NCBI GenBank assembly: GCA_002329285.1
Contig: DCTO01000109.1
Span: forward strand, 8,240-18,221
Reading direction: 5' to 3'
Length of the DNA stretch: 9,982 bases
From: Ruminococcaceae bacterium UBA1438
Lineage (GTDB): Bacteria > Bacillota > Clostridia > Oscillospirales > Acutalibacteraceae
Shown here: one piece after another, positions 1 to 7,196 of the stretch
How positions within the stretch are numbered: the stretch's first letter is position 1
Layout of the letters: the number at the start of each line of letters is the position of its first letter
The notes under the pieces: generated by a model
What the model was told of the DNA's origin: nothing
Databases searched by the model: none
The model's input: only the letters and a program-made list of their open reading frames with translations
Translations under genes and position numbers: made by a program

Positions 1-98
1 TTTTGTAATTTTTTTGTAAAAAATTTTATGCATTTTGTAATCGAATAATTACTGCTGATTTCATAATAACAAACAACGCCTTATTAATAATTAGTTAA
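1..98. other. AT-rich left edge without a gene
   Basis: This stretch is very AT-rich and has no convincing reading frame. The only structure seen is three copies of TTTTGTAA at 1-8, 12-19 and 33-40, spaced 11 and 21 bases apart, close to one and two helical turns. It lies upstream of the promoter at 99-127. It could be upstream promoter DNA or a binding site, but the window edge hides what precedes it. Confidence 0.4.
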
Positions 99-127
99 TT
101 GACAATAACAGATAATTGTGATATTTT
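99..127 (+). promoter_or_regulatory. Sigma-A-type promoter of the TcaA-like/propeller operon
   Basis: A perfect -35 TTGACA (99-104) is followed after 17 bases by -10 TATTTT (122-127). Transcription would start near 134, giving a leader of about 30 bases before the ATG at 164. The Shine-Dalgarno AAGAGGA (154-160) lies only 3 bases from that ATG, which is unusually close but is the only purine-rich site present. Confidence 0.7.
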
Positions 128-163
128 CTTTACTGCAATATTTATTTTATTTTAAGAGGAATT

Positions 164-925
164 ATGGAAAGCAAAAACGAATTTGATTTTGACCTGTTTG
201 ATAAGGAAAAGGCGCCTGAAAAAGAGCGCTCAAGCCCTGAACAGAAGAAAGAGAAAAAAGAAAAGAAAAGGAAAAAGCAAAGGCTTATTAACCTTGCGGC
301 AGTGATAATCTGCGCTGCGCTTGTTGCCGCAGTGCTTTTGCTTGCTGCACCCTTTGCCTTTGCAAAATACAACCCCGAGAGATACGCAAGGCAATATATT
401 GAGGCGGTGATTTCAGATAATTACGCCGAGGTTTATGATAAATCCGAGGGCAGGCATTTTGCAGATTTCAGCAAAGAGGAATTTGTTGCCGCCTGCGAGC
501 AAAATCCGGAGCTACTAAGCCTTGCCGATTATGAAATCACAGATTTTTCGGTTAAAAAGCATGGCGAAGCAAACGGGGATTATCAGGAAATGCTGGTTAC
601 CTTCACAGGCAGCGAAGGAGAAATCGGGAATTATATTTTCCGGATGCAGAGAATTAGCAACGGCTTTTGGAAATATGATGAATATGCTGCCGTGCTCAGC
701 TTTGATATCGTTTGCAGCGCAAGGATTTATGCCCCCGCCGGTACAAGCATCTTTTTGAATGATGAGCAGCTGATTAACGAGCAGAGCAAAGCGCTGACGG
801 CAATTACCGCTGACGCACGGCTTGCTCATATCTTGAATACACCGTTTCGCCTATGCTTGCGGGAAGCTACACCCTCAAAGCAGAAAATCAATTATGTGCC
901 ACCTTTGAGGAGAGCCTTGAAATAA
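164..925 (+). CDS. N-terminal fragment: membrane anchor plus first extracytoplasmic domain
   Basis: This is the 253-residue open frame of the broken gene as the sequence stands. Residues 1-228 look genuine: an acidic start, a Lys/Glu run at 24-40, a membrane helix at 41-67 and an NTF2-like fold to about 182. From about residue 220 to the stop (RLCLREATPSKQ onward) the sequence becomes basic and loses the family pattern, as expected when reading out of frame. If translated as is, it would make an anchored protein lacking its distal domain. Confidence 0.7.
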   Translation: MESKNEFDFDLFDKEKAPEKERSSPEQKKEKKEKKRKKQRLINLAAVIICAALVAAVLLLAAPFAFAKYNPERYARQYIEAVISDNYAEVYDKSEGRHFADFSKEEFVAACEQNPELLSLADYEITDFSVKKHGEANGDYQEMLVTFTGSEGEIGNYIFRMQRISNGFWKYDEYAAVLSFDIVCSARIYAPAGTSIFLNDEQLINEQSKALTAITADARLAHILNTPFRLCLREATPSKQKINYVPPLRRALK

Positions 926-1404
926 GCAAAACAAATTCAGTTTTTTATATTAATATGACAGTGAGCGAGGAGGCTGTTAATCAGCTGACCGAAGCGGCAA
1001 AGAGTAATCTCACCACCATATACAGCGAGCTTGCGGCAAACACCCTGACGGCTGATTCCCTGCCTCTGACAGAGCGCTTTGCACAAAACTATTTTGAAGG
1101 CTTTTCGGAGGAAATCGGCGCAGAGCTTTATTCCGCAACCGATTACATCACAATTTCCGATTTCAGCATCAGCGAAATTGAGCTGACGCAGGAGCTTGAC
1201 GAACAACCGGTGATGAACGCAGGCGAGGAATGCAGAATTACCCTGCCGCTGACCTTTGAATACACATACAAGCTCACTAACAGCAATTACACATATTCAG
1301 CCGCAACTGAGGACAGAAGCGGCATTGGATACGCAATAATCACATACACCTTTGCAAACGGAACCTGGCAGCTTGATGATATTGCGCTGCAGGCAAAATT
1401 CTGA
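853..1404 (+). CDS. C-terminal fragment: second NTF2-like extracytoplasmic domain
   Basis: This open frame continues the broken membrane protein. It is open from 814, and its first ATG is at 853, but no Shine-Dalgarno precedes that ATG, so it is unlikely to be translated on its own. It has no signal peptide or membrane helix. After the beta-hairpin end (MLAGSYTLKAEN) comes an alpha/beta domain of about 140 residues ending in WQLDDIALQAKF, a typical NTF2-like terminal strand. Confidence 0.65.
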   Translation: MLAGSYTLKAENQLCATFEESLEISKTNSVFYINMTVSEEAVNQLTEAAKSNLTTIYSELAANTLTADSLPLTERFAQNYFEGFSEEIGAELYSATDYITISDFSISEIELTQELDEQPVMNAGEECRITLPLTFEYTYKLTNSNYTYSAATEDRSGIGYAIITYTFANGTWQLDDIALQAKF

Positions 1405-1418
1405 ACAGGATTAAGAAT

Positions 1419-3134
1419 ATGAAAAAGAACAGCAAAAAAATAATCATTATTACTCTTGCACTGCTTGCAATTTTTGGCGCATGGGGCGGCATTAATAGCA
1501 ATGCCGCAGGCACCTTTGCAAAAAGCAATTCCCGAGCGCCGGTTACGGCATTTGCCGATAAGGCGGCGGTTAAATCCGCGCCGCTTGCAATCGGATTTAT
1601 TAAGGGCAGCGCATCGGGGCCGATTCAGATCTCTGCTGAAAATGAGGGCTGGTGCGAAATTGAATACAATAAGGGAGGCAAAATCAGAAGAGGCTTCATT
1701 AAAAAATCCGCACTGACTGACCAGCCTTACACCGAAAACGAAATAACTGTTTCCGCAATTGAGCTTGCGAGCCCCGAAAAGCCGCTTGCAATCGGAGAGC
1801 AATTTGCAATCGAGGCTGAAATTTCCCCATCAGACCACAATGACGAAATTACCTGGCAGAGCAGCAATGAAAGCGTTGCAACCGTTGAAAACGGAACGAT
1901 AACCGCAATCGGCGCCGGCAGGGCAACCATAACCGCAGCAGCGCAGAGAGCAGCGGACAGCATCGTTATCACCGTTTCAGCGCCGGAAAGCGGAATTGCC
2001 TTTAACCTTCGCAGCCTTGAGCTGCAGGCAGGCGAAGCAGCAGACCTTTCGGCATCGCTTGAAAACGCAGACGGGGAAATCACCTGGAGCACAAGCAACG
2101 GCGATGTGGCAACAATCAGCGGCGGCAAGCTGCGCGCAAAAGGCGCGGGGCTTGCAATCATCACCGCAGAGCAAAACGGCATTACGGCGCAATGCGCAAT
2201 CAGCGTTACCCCCATAAGCACCCATGCAAAAAGAGCGCTTAATATGGTTAATGCTTACGGTGATATATATAATTACCATCCATCCGTTGAATATTTTGCA
2301 GACGGCTGGAACGGATATAAATACTGGTGCGCCTTCACGCCATATAAAAGCAATGACGATCAATGGGAAAACCCCCATATATTAGCAAGCAACGACCTGA
2401 AAAACTGGGAGGAGCCGAGCGGCTTTTCAAATCCGCTTGAGCCAAAGCCCGAAAACTATGAGCACGGCAAGGTTTATAATTCAGACACGGAGCTTGTTTA
2501 TAACACGGACACCGGGTTGCTTGAATGCTGGTGGCGCTTTTATGACAGGCCAAGCATGCAGGTTAAGCTGCTGCGCAAAACCACCTCTGACGGAGTGCAT
2601 TGGTCTGATAAAGAAGAAATGCTTGTTGGCGAAATGTACGTTTATGATTTCCTGAGCCCTGCAATTATTTATGAGGACGGGCTTTACAAAATGTGGGCAA
2701 TCAATCAGAACACCGGATATTCAATTGATTACCGCGAAAGCGCAGACGGCAAAAGCTGGAGCGAAATCCGTAAAATCACCGTTGAATATGATGACGCGGA
2801 GCTTGCGCACTGGCATCTTGACGTTATACGCTCTGCAAAAGGATATGAAATGAGCATTTCTGCCTATTATCCCTCAACTAATGACAGGGTGCATATGTCG
2901 CTCTATTACTCATATTCACCTGATAACGTTACATACACAAAGGCAAAAACGCTTTTTGTTCCGCCGTCGGGCACGGGTGCCTGGGACAATATGGGGCTTT
3001 ACCGCTCTTCCCTGCTTTATGCGGGCGGCAAATATTATCTGTTTTACAGCGGGCTTAACGATTCAATCGGGCCGAGCGGCATGGGTGTTGTCGGCGGAAA
3101 CACACCGTTTACAATGAAGGATATTAACGGATAA
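1419..3134 (+). CDS. Secreted SH3-like / Big2 / beta-propeller protein, glycosidase-like
   Basis: This 571-residue exported protein has a basic N-terminus and hydrophobic segment (about 7-30) forming a signal peptide or anchor. An SH3-like module follows (about 48-100, with GWCEIEY and RRGFI). Next are two Big2 Ig-like domains (about 110-187 and 191-264), each with the WxSSN/WSTSN...VATI...G...A.G.G.A.IT signature. The C-terminal part (about 275-566) has repeated W/Y-rich blades (NGYKYWCAFTPY, SNDLKNWEEP, DGVHWSD, FLSPAIIYEDGLYKMW, DGKSWSEI, GGKYYLFYSG), as in five-bladed propellers of the GH43/GH32/GH117 type. Where GH43 enzymes carry their first catalytic Asp, this protein has HPSVEYF, so activity and substrate are uncertain. 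SH3 and Big2 modules suggest retention at the cell wall. AGGA (1407-1410) lies 8 bases before the ATG. The gene is probably cotranscribed with the TcaA-like gene and ends at a terminator. Confidence 0.82.
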   Translation: MKKNSKKIIIITLALLAIFGAWGGINSNAAGTFAKSNSRAPVTAFADKAAVKSAPLAIGFIKGSASGPIQISAENEGWCEIEYNKGGKIRRGFIKKSALTDQPYTENEITVSAIELASPEKPLAIGEQFAIEAEISPSDHNDEITWQSSNESVATVENGTITAIGAGRATITAAAQRAADSIVITVSAPESGIAFNLRSLELQAGEAADLSASLENADGEITWSTSNGDVATISGGKLRAKGAGLAIITAEQNGITAQCAISVTPISTHAKRALNMVNAYGDIYNYHPSVEYFADGWNGYKYWCAFTPYKSNDDQWENPHILASNDLKNWEEPSGFSNPLEPKPENYEHGKVYNSDTELVYNTDTGLLECWWRFYDRPSMQVKLLRKTTSDGVHWSDKEEMLVGEMYVYDFLSPAIIYEDGLYKMWAINQNTGYSIDYRESADGKSWSEIRKITVEYDDAELAHWHLDVIRSAKGYEMSISAYYPSTNDRVHMSLYYSYSPDNVTYTKAKTLFVPPSGTGAWDNMGLYRSSLLYAGGKYYLFYSGLNDSIGPSGMGVVGGNTPFTMKDING

Positions 3135-3142
3135 GGGCATAA

Positions 3143-3176
3143 AAACATCCCGCACGGAAAACCGTGCGGGATGTTT
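3143..3176. terminator. Bidirectional rho-independent terminator
   Basis: A perfect 15-base stem (3143-3157 with 3162-3176) encloses an AAAA loop and is GC-rich in the middle. A T-run follows on the plus strand (3180-3186). The A-run at its left foot gives a T-run on the minus strand. It therefore ends transcription of both convergent genes, the propeller gene (stop 3134) and the transglutaminase gene (stop 3188). Confidence 0.93.
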
Positions 3177-3187
3177 ATCTTTTTTTG

Positions 3188-4825
3188 TTATGCCGCGGGC
3201 TGATTATATTCATGCTCAAGGATTGAATAATCGCGCATATTGATGTATCCATCCGAATTAAGATCCGCAAGGGCGGTGTAATCGCTATCCCCCGTTTGGC
3301 TGTTAAGCCCTGCCGTGATGTAGGTTTCAACCGTGTGGCGGCAGTAAATCGGCTCTGTGTAGTATTCCCCGCAGGCAATGCAGCAATAAACATTTGTGCC
3401 ATCAACAGCATCCGTTGGGGCAACCGTGCTCTGAAGGATGAAAATATGCTCATCATTAGCGCAGAAATAATCCGCATTATTATAAGTTAAGGTGGTTGCA
3501 TTCGTGTCAGAATAAGCATAGGTTTTGCCGTAAATCACTGTGAAGGTGTGTGCGGCAAGATCAATATCATAATCATAAATATTGCCATCAACCGAGTTTT
3601 GCATAATCAGCAAATCATCGCTTCCGTTTGAAGCGCCGCCCGGAACATATTTATAGATTCCATCCGCTTTATTATAATAAATATTATCCCCTATCTGCTG
3701 AAGCGTTGCATAGAAAGTTTTGTAATAGCTTGAGGAGGAGATGGCGTAATAGGTGTAAATCTGCCTTTCGGTTGAAAGCCTGTAAGAGCTGTTGCTCAGG
3801 AATAAAAGCTTTTTAATTTTAAAATTAACCTGGGACTTTGAGGAGGCAGTGCCATCCGTCTCAGTATAAAACCAAGCGCCGTTTGAATAATGAGAAAGCA
3901 CGTTTTGCGCTTTTAAATCAAAATCCGAATACATATCTGAATTTTCCGCAATGCCGTTTGCAGCAATGCTGTTAACTTTCCAATCCGTTGAGCTATGCCC
4001 CGTTGCGGTTATCGCAGAATCGGAGCAAAGGAAATTGCTGTTCTGGCAATAGCCGGAAATCGGATAAGAAATCAGATTCGGGTTTGAAATAACAGGATCA
4101 TCCCAGGTGCAATCAATATGATAAAAATAACCGTCCAGCAAAACAAGATTCCAGGCATGGCCAAGCGCCGAGCTGGTGATAACATAAGCGGGAATGCCAA
4201 GCTCATTTGCCATATATGCAAAGCTTTCGGAATAGCCCTCGCACATTGAGCAGCCAAGCACCATTGCGCCGTAAGTGTTGTTCTGCTCATCATTGCCGTT
4301 CTGATCATATTCAATGTTATCAACAAGATAATTGTGAAGATAGAGCAGCTTTTCAACCTGTGTTGAAAGAGCCGAGGCTTTTTCGATAACCTCATCAAAC
4401 TTTGAATAAATCAGGGTGTTATATGCCGTTATCTGATCCCCCGTATAAACATATGTCGGTATAAAAGCATAAACATAAGTGCCGTCCCAGGAATATGAAT
4501 ACTGCGTATCCAGAAACCAACACATTTTGTAATATCTCAAATAGCTTAAAACCTCCGGAAGCATTGAAGGAAGCAAGCGGTAATTATAAATATTTACCGA
4601 ATCCGAATGATTTGTCAGCCCCTGTGCCAAAGCATCAAGCATATCGCCATATTGCCTCTCAAAGGCGTCAACATCAAAGGACGAGGCATTGCTTGAGCCT
4701 GTGTTTGAAAGGGTTACAAGCGTGCCGTCCTCCGCATTTGCAGGCATAACACCAAAGGGCAGAAGCATTGCCACTGCCATAATAATTGCCATTGCTGCCG
4801 ATATATATTTGCGTGTTTTCACCAT
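3188..4825 (-). CDS. Secreted transglutaminase-like protein with dockerin-like C-terminus
   Basis: The 545-residue protein begins with a clear signal peptide (basic MVKTRKY, hydrophobic core, probable cleavage after MPANA, residue 31). A helical region (about 50-165) leads into a transglutaminase-like core at about 160-245. The papain-type triad is visible as Cys195 (CEGYSE), His223 (GHAWN) and Asp238 (HIDCTWDDP), so it may act as a protease or cross-linking enzyme on extracellular peptide bonds; the substrate is unknown. Residues about 300-455 are Tyr/Ser-rich and beta-like (YYNKADGIYKYVPG). A cysteine cluster follows (481, 482, 485, 495, with His497). The end carries DLNSDGYINMRDYSIL (521-536), one calcium loop of the dockerin type, where true dockerins have two. 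GGAG (4834-4837) lies 8 bases before the ATG. Its promoter faces that of the symporter. Confidence 0.88.
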   Translation of the reverse strand: MVKTRKYISAAMAIIMAVAMLLPFGVMPANAEDGTLVTLSNTGSSNASSFDVDAFERQYGDMLDALAQGLTNHSDSVNIYNYRLLPSMLPEVLSYLRYYKMCWFLDTQYSYSWDGTYVYAFIPTYVYTGDQITAYNTLIYSKFDEVIEKASALSTQVEKLLYLHNYLVDNIEYDQNGNDEQNNTYGAMVLGCSMCEGYSESFAYMANELGIPAYVITSSALGHAWNLVLLDGYFYHIDCTWDDPVISNPNLISYPISGYCQNSNFLCSDSAITATGHSSTDWKVNSIAANGIAENSDMYSDFDLKAQNVLSHYSNGAWFYTETDGTASSKSQVNFKIKKLLFLSNSSYRLSTERQIYTYYAISSSSYYKTFYATLQQIGDNIYYNKADGIYKYVPGGASNGSDDLLIMQNSVDGNIYDYDIDLAAHTFTVIYGKTYAYSDTNATTLTYNNADYFCANDEHIFILQSTVAPTDAVDGTNVYCCIACGEYYTEPIYCRHTVETYITAGLNSQTGDSDYTALADLNSDGYINMRDYSILEHEYNQPAA

Positions 4826-4872
4826 ATTATCAGCTCCGAAAAAAAGAGTTGTTTACAGAATAATCCATATTT

Positions 4873-4901
4873 ATTATATAACAAAAAAATGACTTTTTCA
4901 A
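4873..4901 (-). promoter_or_regulatory. Promoter of the transglutaminase-like gene
   Basis: Read on the minus strand, -35 TTGAAA (4896-4901) and a perfect -10 TATAAT (4873-4878) are separated by 17 bases. Transcription would start near 4866, giving a leader of about 40 bases before the ATG at 4825. Confidence 0.78.
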
Positions 4902-4914
4902 CTTTATATTGAAA
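4896..4914. promoter_or_regulatory. Inverted repeat joining two divergent -35 boxes
   Basis: TTTCAA (4896-4901) and TTGAAA (4909-4914) form a perfect 6-base inverted repeat with a 7-base centre. Each arm is also the -35 box of one of the two divergent promoters. The symmetry may be only the consequence of two identical -35 boxes, or the site may also be an operator that controls both genes. Confidence 0.45.
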
Positions 4915-4937
4915 GTTTGCCGAAATAAAGATATAAT
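4909..4937 (+). promoter_or_regulatory. Promoter of the symporter/radC operon
   Basis: -35 TTGAAA (4909-4914) and a perfect -10 TATAAT (4932-4937) are 17 bases apart. Transcription would start near 4944, about 26 bases before the ATG at 4970, with Shine-Dalgarno AAGAGGG at 4956-4962. Confidence 0.8.
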
Positions 4938-4969
4938 AATTTTACAAATAATTTTAAGAGGGTAAACTT

Positions 4970-6457
4970 ATGGAAAACTATGTTCCCAAAAAGGAATGGA
5001 TGGCTTATGCCATAGGCGCGCTCGGGCAGGGCATGATTTATGCTATTATGAGCTCATATATTTCGGATTTCTATCTGAACGTGCTTGGCGTAACGCCGCT
5101 TTTCGTTTTAATTCTTATGTTTTCGGCAAGAATATGGGATGCGATTAACGACCCGATTATGGGTTATATTGCAGACCATGCAAACCTGAAAAAGGGCAAG
5201 CTTCGCCCTTACATACTTTACACTCCCCTGCCCGTTGCGGTGCTGACGATGCTGCTTTTCGTCGCGCCGAACATCAGCCCCGCAGGCAAAATGGTTTATG
5301 CCTCAATCACATACATTCTTTGGGGAATGATTTACACCTCCTCCGACGTTCCTTATTGGAGCCTGCCAAATCTTATGACTCCAAATGCGGACGAGAGGGG
5401 CACAATCATCTCCAAAGCAAGAACCGCAAACGGAGTCGGCTCCGCTATCCCTATGGCAATATTTATGGGGCTTGGCTTTATTCTGCCGAGGCTTTCAGTG
5501 GGCGGTGAAGCGCTGGCGGGCGAAACGCTTGAAAAAACAAGATATATCATTATGGCGCTTGTCAGCTCCATAATCGGCAATCTGCTGTTTGTGAGGGTTT
5601 ATTTCAAGTCAAAGGAAAGGGTTAACCTTCCTCCCCCGCCGAAGAAGGACAAAAATCAGCCCTCTTCGATCAAGCTAATTCTCACCTGCAAGCCGCTGAT
5701 GATAACGGCGCTTATGGGCATTCTTTCCGCCGGCAGATATATGCTGCAGGCGGGCGCAGTTCACGTTGCAAGATACAGCTTTTATATCGGCAAGGATTTA
5801 ACGGGGCTTTCGGCAGTTGAAAGAGAGGCTGCGCTTCAAAGCAATATTTCAACGGTTTCAACCGCATTTGCCGCCTGCGCGGCAATTGGTATGTTCGGCG
5901 CAATGCTTGCGGTTACTCCGCTTATTAAAAAATTCAGCTACAAGCAGATTATTATCACAACCTCGCTGCTTGGCGCCGCATCCTCCTTTGCAATATGGTT
6001 TATCGGATATGAGCATTTCTGGGCATGCGTGCCGCTGCTGATTATATCCGCAATTCCGATGGGCGCAATCAACGTTTGCGCATTTGCAATGATCGGCGAT
6101 TGCCTTGATTATATGGAATGGAAAACCGGCGTGCGCCTGACAGGAATGGGCTCCGCAATTCAGAGCTTTGTTACCAAATTCGGCAACGCAATCAGCACCT
6201 CGTTTATCATCTTGATGTATATAATTGTTCACCTTGATGTTTCGCAAATCAGCGCGAATGTTACGGCTGACCCCACCGCAATGCCGCATTCCGTGCGTTT
6301 GGGAATGTTCAGCCTGGTTTCAATCATTCCGGCATTCTCGCTGCTGCTTTGCGTTATTCCGATGTTTTTCTATAACATCACGGGCGAATTTAAAGAAAAG
6401 ATGGAAAAAGAGCTTGCCGAGCAAAGAGCGGCAAAGGGCATTGTTATTGACGAATAA
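4970..6457 (+). CDS. GPH-family (MelB-like) sugar:cation symporter
   Basis: This 495-residue integral membrane protein has about 12 hydrophobic helices and a hydrophilic mid-loop (PPPPKKDKNQPSS, near residue 220), the normal length and layout of the glycoside-pentoside-hexuronide:cation symporter family. The family motif RIWDAINDPIMG sits at 54-65. As I recall MelB numbering, its key residues Arg52, Asp55, Asp59, Asp124, Trp128 and Arg149 match Arg54, Asp57, Asp61, Asp126, Trp130 and Arg151 here at a constant offset of +2. The coupling and sugar sites therefore look intact. It should import a glycoside or uronide with Na+ or H+; the substrate cannot be read from the sequence. AAGAGGG is 7 bases before the ATG. 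The RadC-like gene follows 28 bases after the stop, and the divergent neighbour is a secreted transglutaminase-like protein. Confidence 0.9.
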   Translation: MENYVPKKEWMAYAIGALGQGMIYAIMSSYISDFYLNVLGVTPLFVLILMFSARIWDAINDPIMGYIADHANLKKGKLRPYILYTPLPVAVLTMLLFVAPNISPAGKMVYASITYILWGMIYTSSDVPYWSLPNLMTPNADERGTIISKARTANGVGSAIPMAIFMGLGFILPRLSVGGEALAGETLEKTRYIIMALVSSIIGNLLFVRVYFKSKERVNLPPPPKKDKNQPSSIKLILTCKPLMITALMGILSAGRYMLQAGAVHVARYSFYIGKDLTGLSAVEREAALQSNISTVSTAFAACAAIGMFGAMLAVTPLIKKFSYKQIIITTSLLGAASSFAIWFIGYEHFWACVPLLIISAIPMGAINVCAFAMIGDCLDYMEWKTGVRLTGMGSAIQSFVTKFGNAISTSFIILMYIIVHLDVSQISANVTADPTAMPHSVRLGMFSLVSIIPAFSLLLCVIPMFFYNITGEFKEKMEKELAEQRAAKGIVIDE

Positions 6458-6461
6458 TTGA

Positions 6462-6486
6462 GCCTGAAATTCAGGCGGAAAAGCTG
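6462..6486 (+). promoter_or_regulatory. Shine-Dalgarno site deciding the GTG start, within a small hairpin
   Basis: AGGCGG (6473-6478) lies 7 bases before GTG at 6486 but 16 bases before the next in-frame ATG at 6495, so GTG is the better start. A 6-base inverted repeat, GCCTGA (6462-6467) and TCAGGC (6471-6476), with a 3-base loop would bury most of this site. It could lower translation, but it is short. Confidence 0.45.
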
Positions 6487-7196
6487 TGATAAATATGCAG
6501 GGCGAATACGTTAACGGGCACAGAGGCCGTTTAAAAGAAAAATTCAAATTCAGCGGTTTCAGCTTTGCATATGATTATGAGCTGCTGGAGCTTTTGCTCA
6601 CCTATTCAATTCCGCGCAAGGATGTTAAGCCGATTGCAAAGCGGCTGATTAACCATTTTGGCAGCCTTGAAGGCGTTTTTTCGGCAGAGCAAAGCGAGCT
6701 TGAGCAGGTTGGCGGAATCGGCGCCGGCTCTGCATCACTGATTATTCTGATTGCAGAGCTGAACAGACGCGCATTTTCAAAGGGGCATTCCGGCAAGGGA
6801 GCATCGCTTTCAGGCAAAAAACAAAGGCTTGATTATTGCAGGGGCAGGCTTAAGGAAATGCCCTGCGGAACAAAAATCATTATCAGCCTTGATAATTCCG
6901 AATGCATTATATCCTGCCGCAAAGCAACGAAGGAGCTTAACAGCTATTCGGAAAGCGGCAATCTTAATGCCTTTGGCAAAAATGCGCTTCAAAACCACGC
7001 CGCCGGAATTATCATTGCCGAAAAGCAGGAGAGCGAAACCCCCTGCCCCACCGCGGCAACGGTTTCAACAATCATTAAGCTGAATTCGTTTTTCAGAATG
7101 ATTAACATCGGCTTTGCGGATTACGTTCTTATCGGCAAAAGCGGAGAAGCATTATCAATGCGCTTTTCCGATAGCTTCGGAAAATATTTCAGATAA
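6486..7196 (+). CDS. radC: RadC-family protein with degenerate JAMM site
   Basis: The 236-residue protein has the RadC layout. The N-terminal UPF0758 region (GHRGRLKEKF at 11-20, YELLELLLTYSIPRKDVKPIA at 31-51) carries a helix-hairpin-helix (LEQVGGIGAGSASLI, 72-86), a non-specific DNA-binding motif. The C-terminal JAB/MPN domain runs from about 115 to 236. RadC proteins normally carry HxHPSGD plus a Ser/Asp for zinc; the aligned stretch here (about 178-188) reads AEKQESETPCP. No zinc-binding histidines remain, though the flanking strands (HAAGIIIA, IGFADYVLIG) are kept. The DNA-repair role once ascribed to RadC is unproven; a DNA-binding, non-catalytic role is inferred here. The GTG start is chosen by the spacing of AGGCGG. 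It follows the symporter by 28 bases, has no promoter of its own, and ends at a strong terminator directly after the stop. Confidence 0.85.
   Translation: MINMQGEYVNGHRGRLKEKFKFSGFSFAYDYELLELLLTYSIPRKDVKPIAKRLINHFGSLEGVFSAEQSELEQVGGIGAGSASLIILIAELNRRAFSKGHSGKGASLSGKKQRLDYCRGRLKEMPCGTKIIISLDNSECIISCRKATKELNSYSESGNLNAFGKNALQNHAAGIIIAEKQESETPCPTAATVSTIIKLNSFFRMINIGFADYVLIGKSGEALSMRFSDSFGKYFR

Larger units (their letters stand above)
164..1404 (+). pseudogene. TcaA/YvbJ-like single-pass membrane protein, frameshifted
   Basis: Two overlapping frames together read as one protein. The first supplies a charged cytoplasmic N-terminus (residues 1-40, Lys/Glu-rich), one membrane helix (about 41-67) and an extracytoplasmic NTF2-like region (about 71-182) running into a beta segment (IYAPAGTSIFLNDEQL). 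The second resumes with PMLAGSYTLKAEN, the usual end of that beta module, then a second NTF2-like domain. The full length of 1241 bases is one short of 414 codons, so a single lost base explains the break, which must fall after the in-frame stop at 811-813 and probably before about 850. The layout resembles TcaA/YvbJ envelope proteins of Firmicutes, but no zinc ribbon is present and no function can be assigned. The 3' partner gene starts 14 bases downstream. The break could be a true mutation or a sequence error. Confidence 0.75.

Noticed and set aside
811..853. Programmed ribosomal frameshift joining the two halves of the membrane protein
   Set aside because: No X-XXY-YYZ slippery heptamer or following strong hairpin is visible in the overlap, so a mutation or sequence error is simpler.
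1287..1802. Minus-strand frame of about 171 codons
   Set aside because: It overlaps the end of the TcaA-like gene and the start of the propeller gene, has no Shine-Dalgarno site, and its cysteine-rich composition is typical of an antisense shadow.
1727..2221. Minus-strand frame with Ala/Ser-rich hydrophobic content
   Set aside because: It is the antisense of the two Big2 domains; its low complexity reflects their GCA/GAA-rich codons.
505..3134. Short DNA repeats such as CTTGCAATCGG within the first operon
   Set aside because: They come from recurring codon choices and from the duplicated Big2 domains; no tandem or mobile repeat structure was found.
5858..6289. Minus-strand frame rich in Cys and His
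   Set aside because: It lies wholly inside the well-supported symporter gene and has no start signals or family features.
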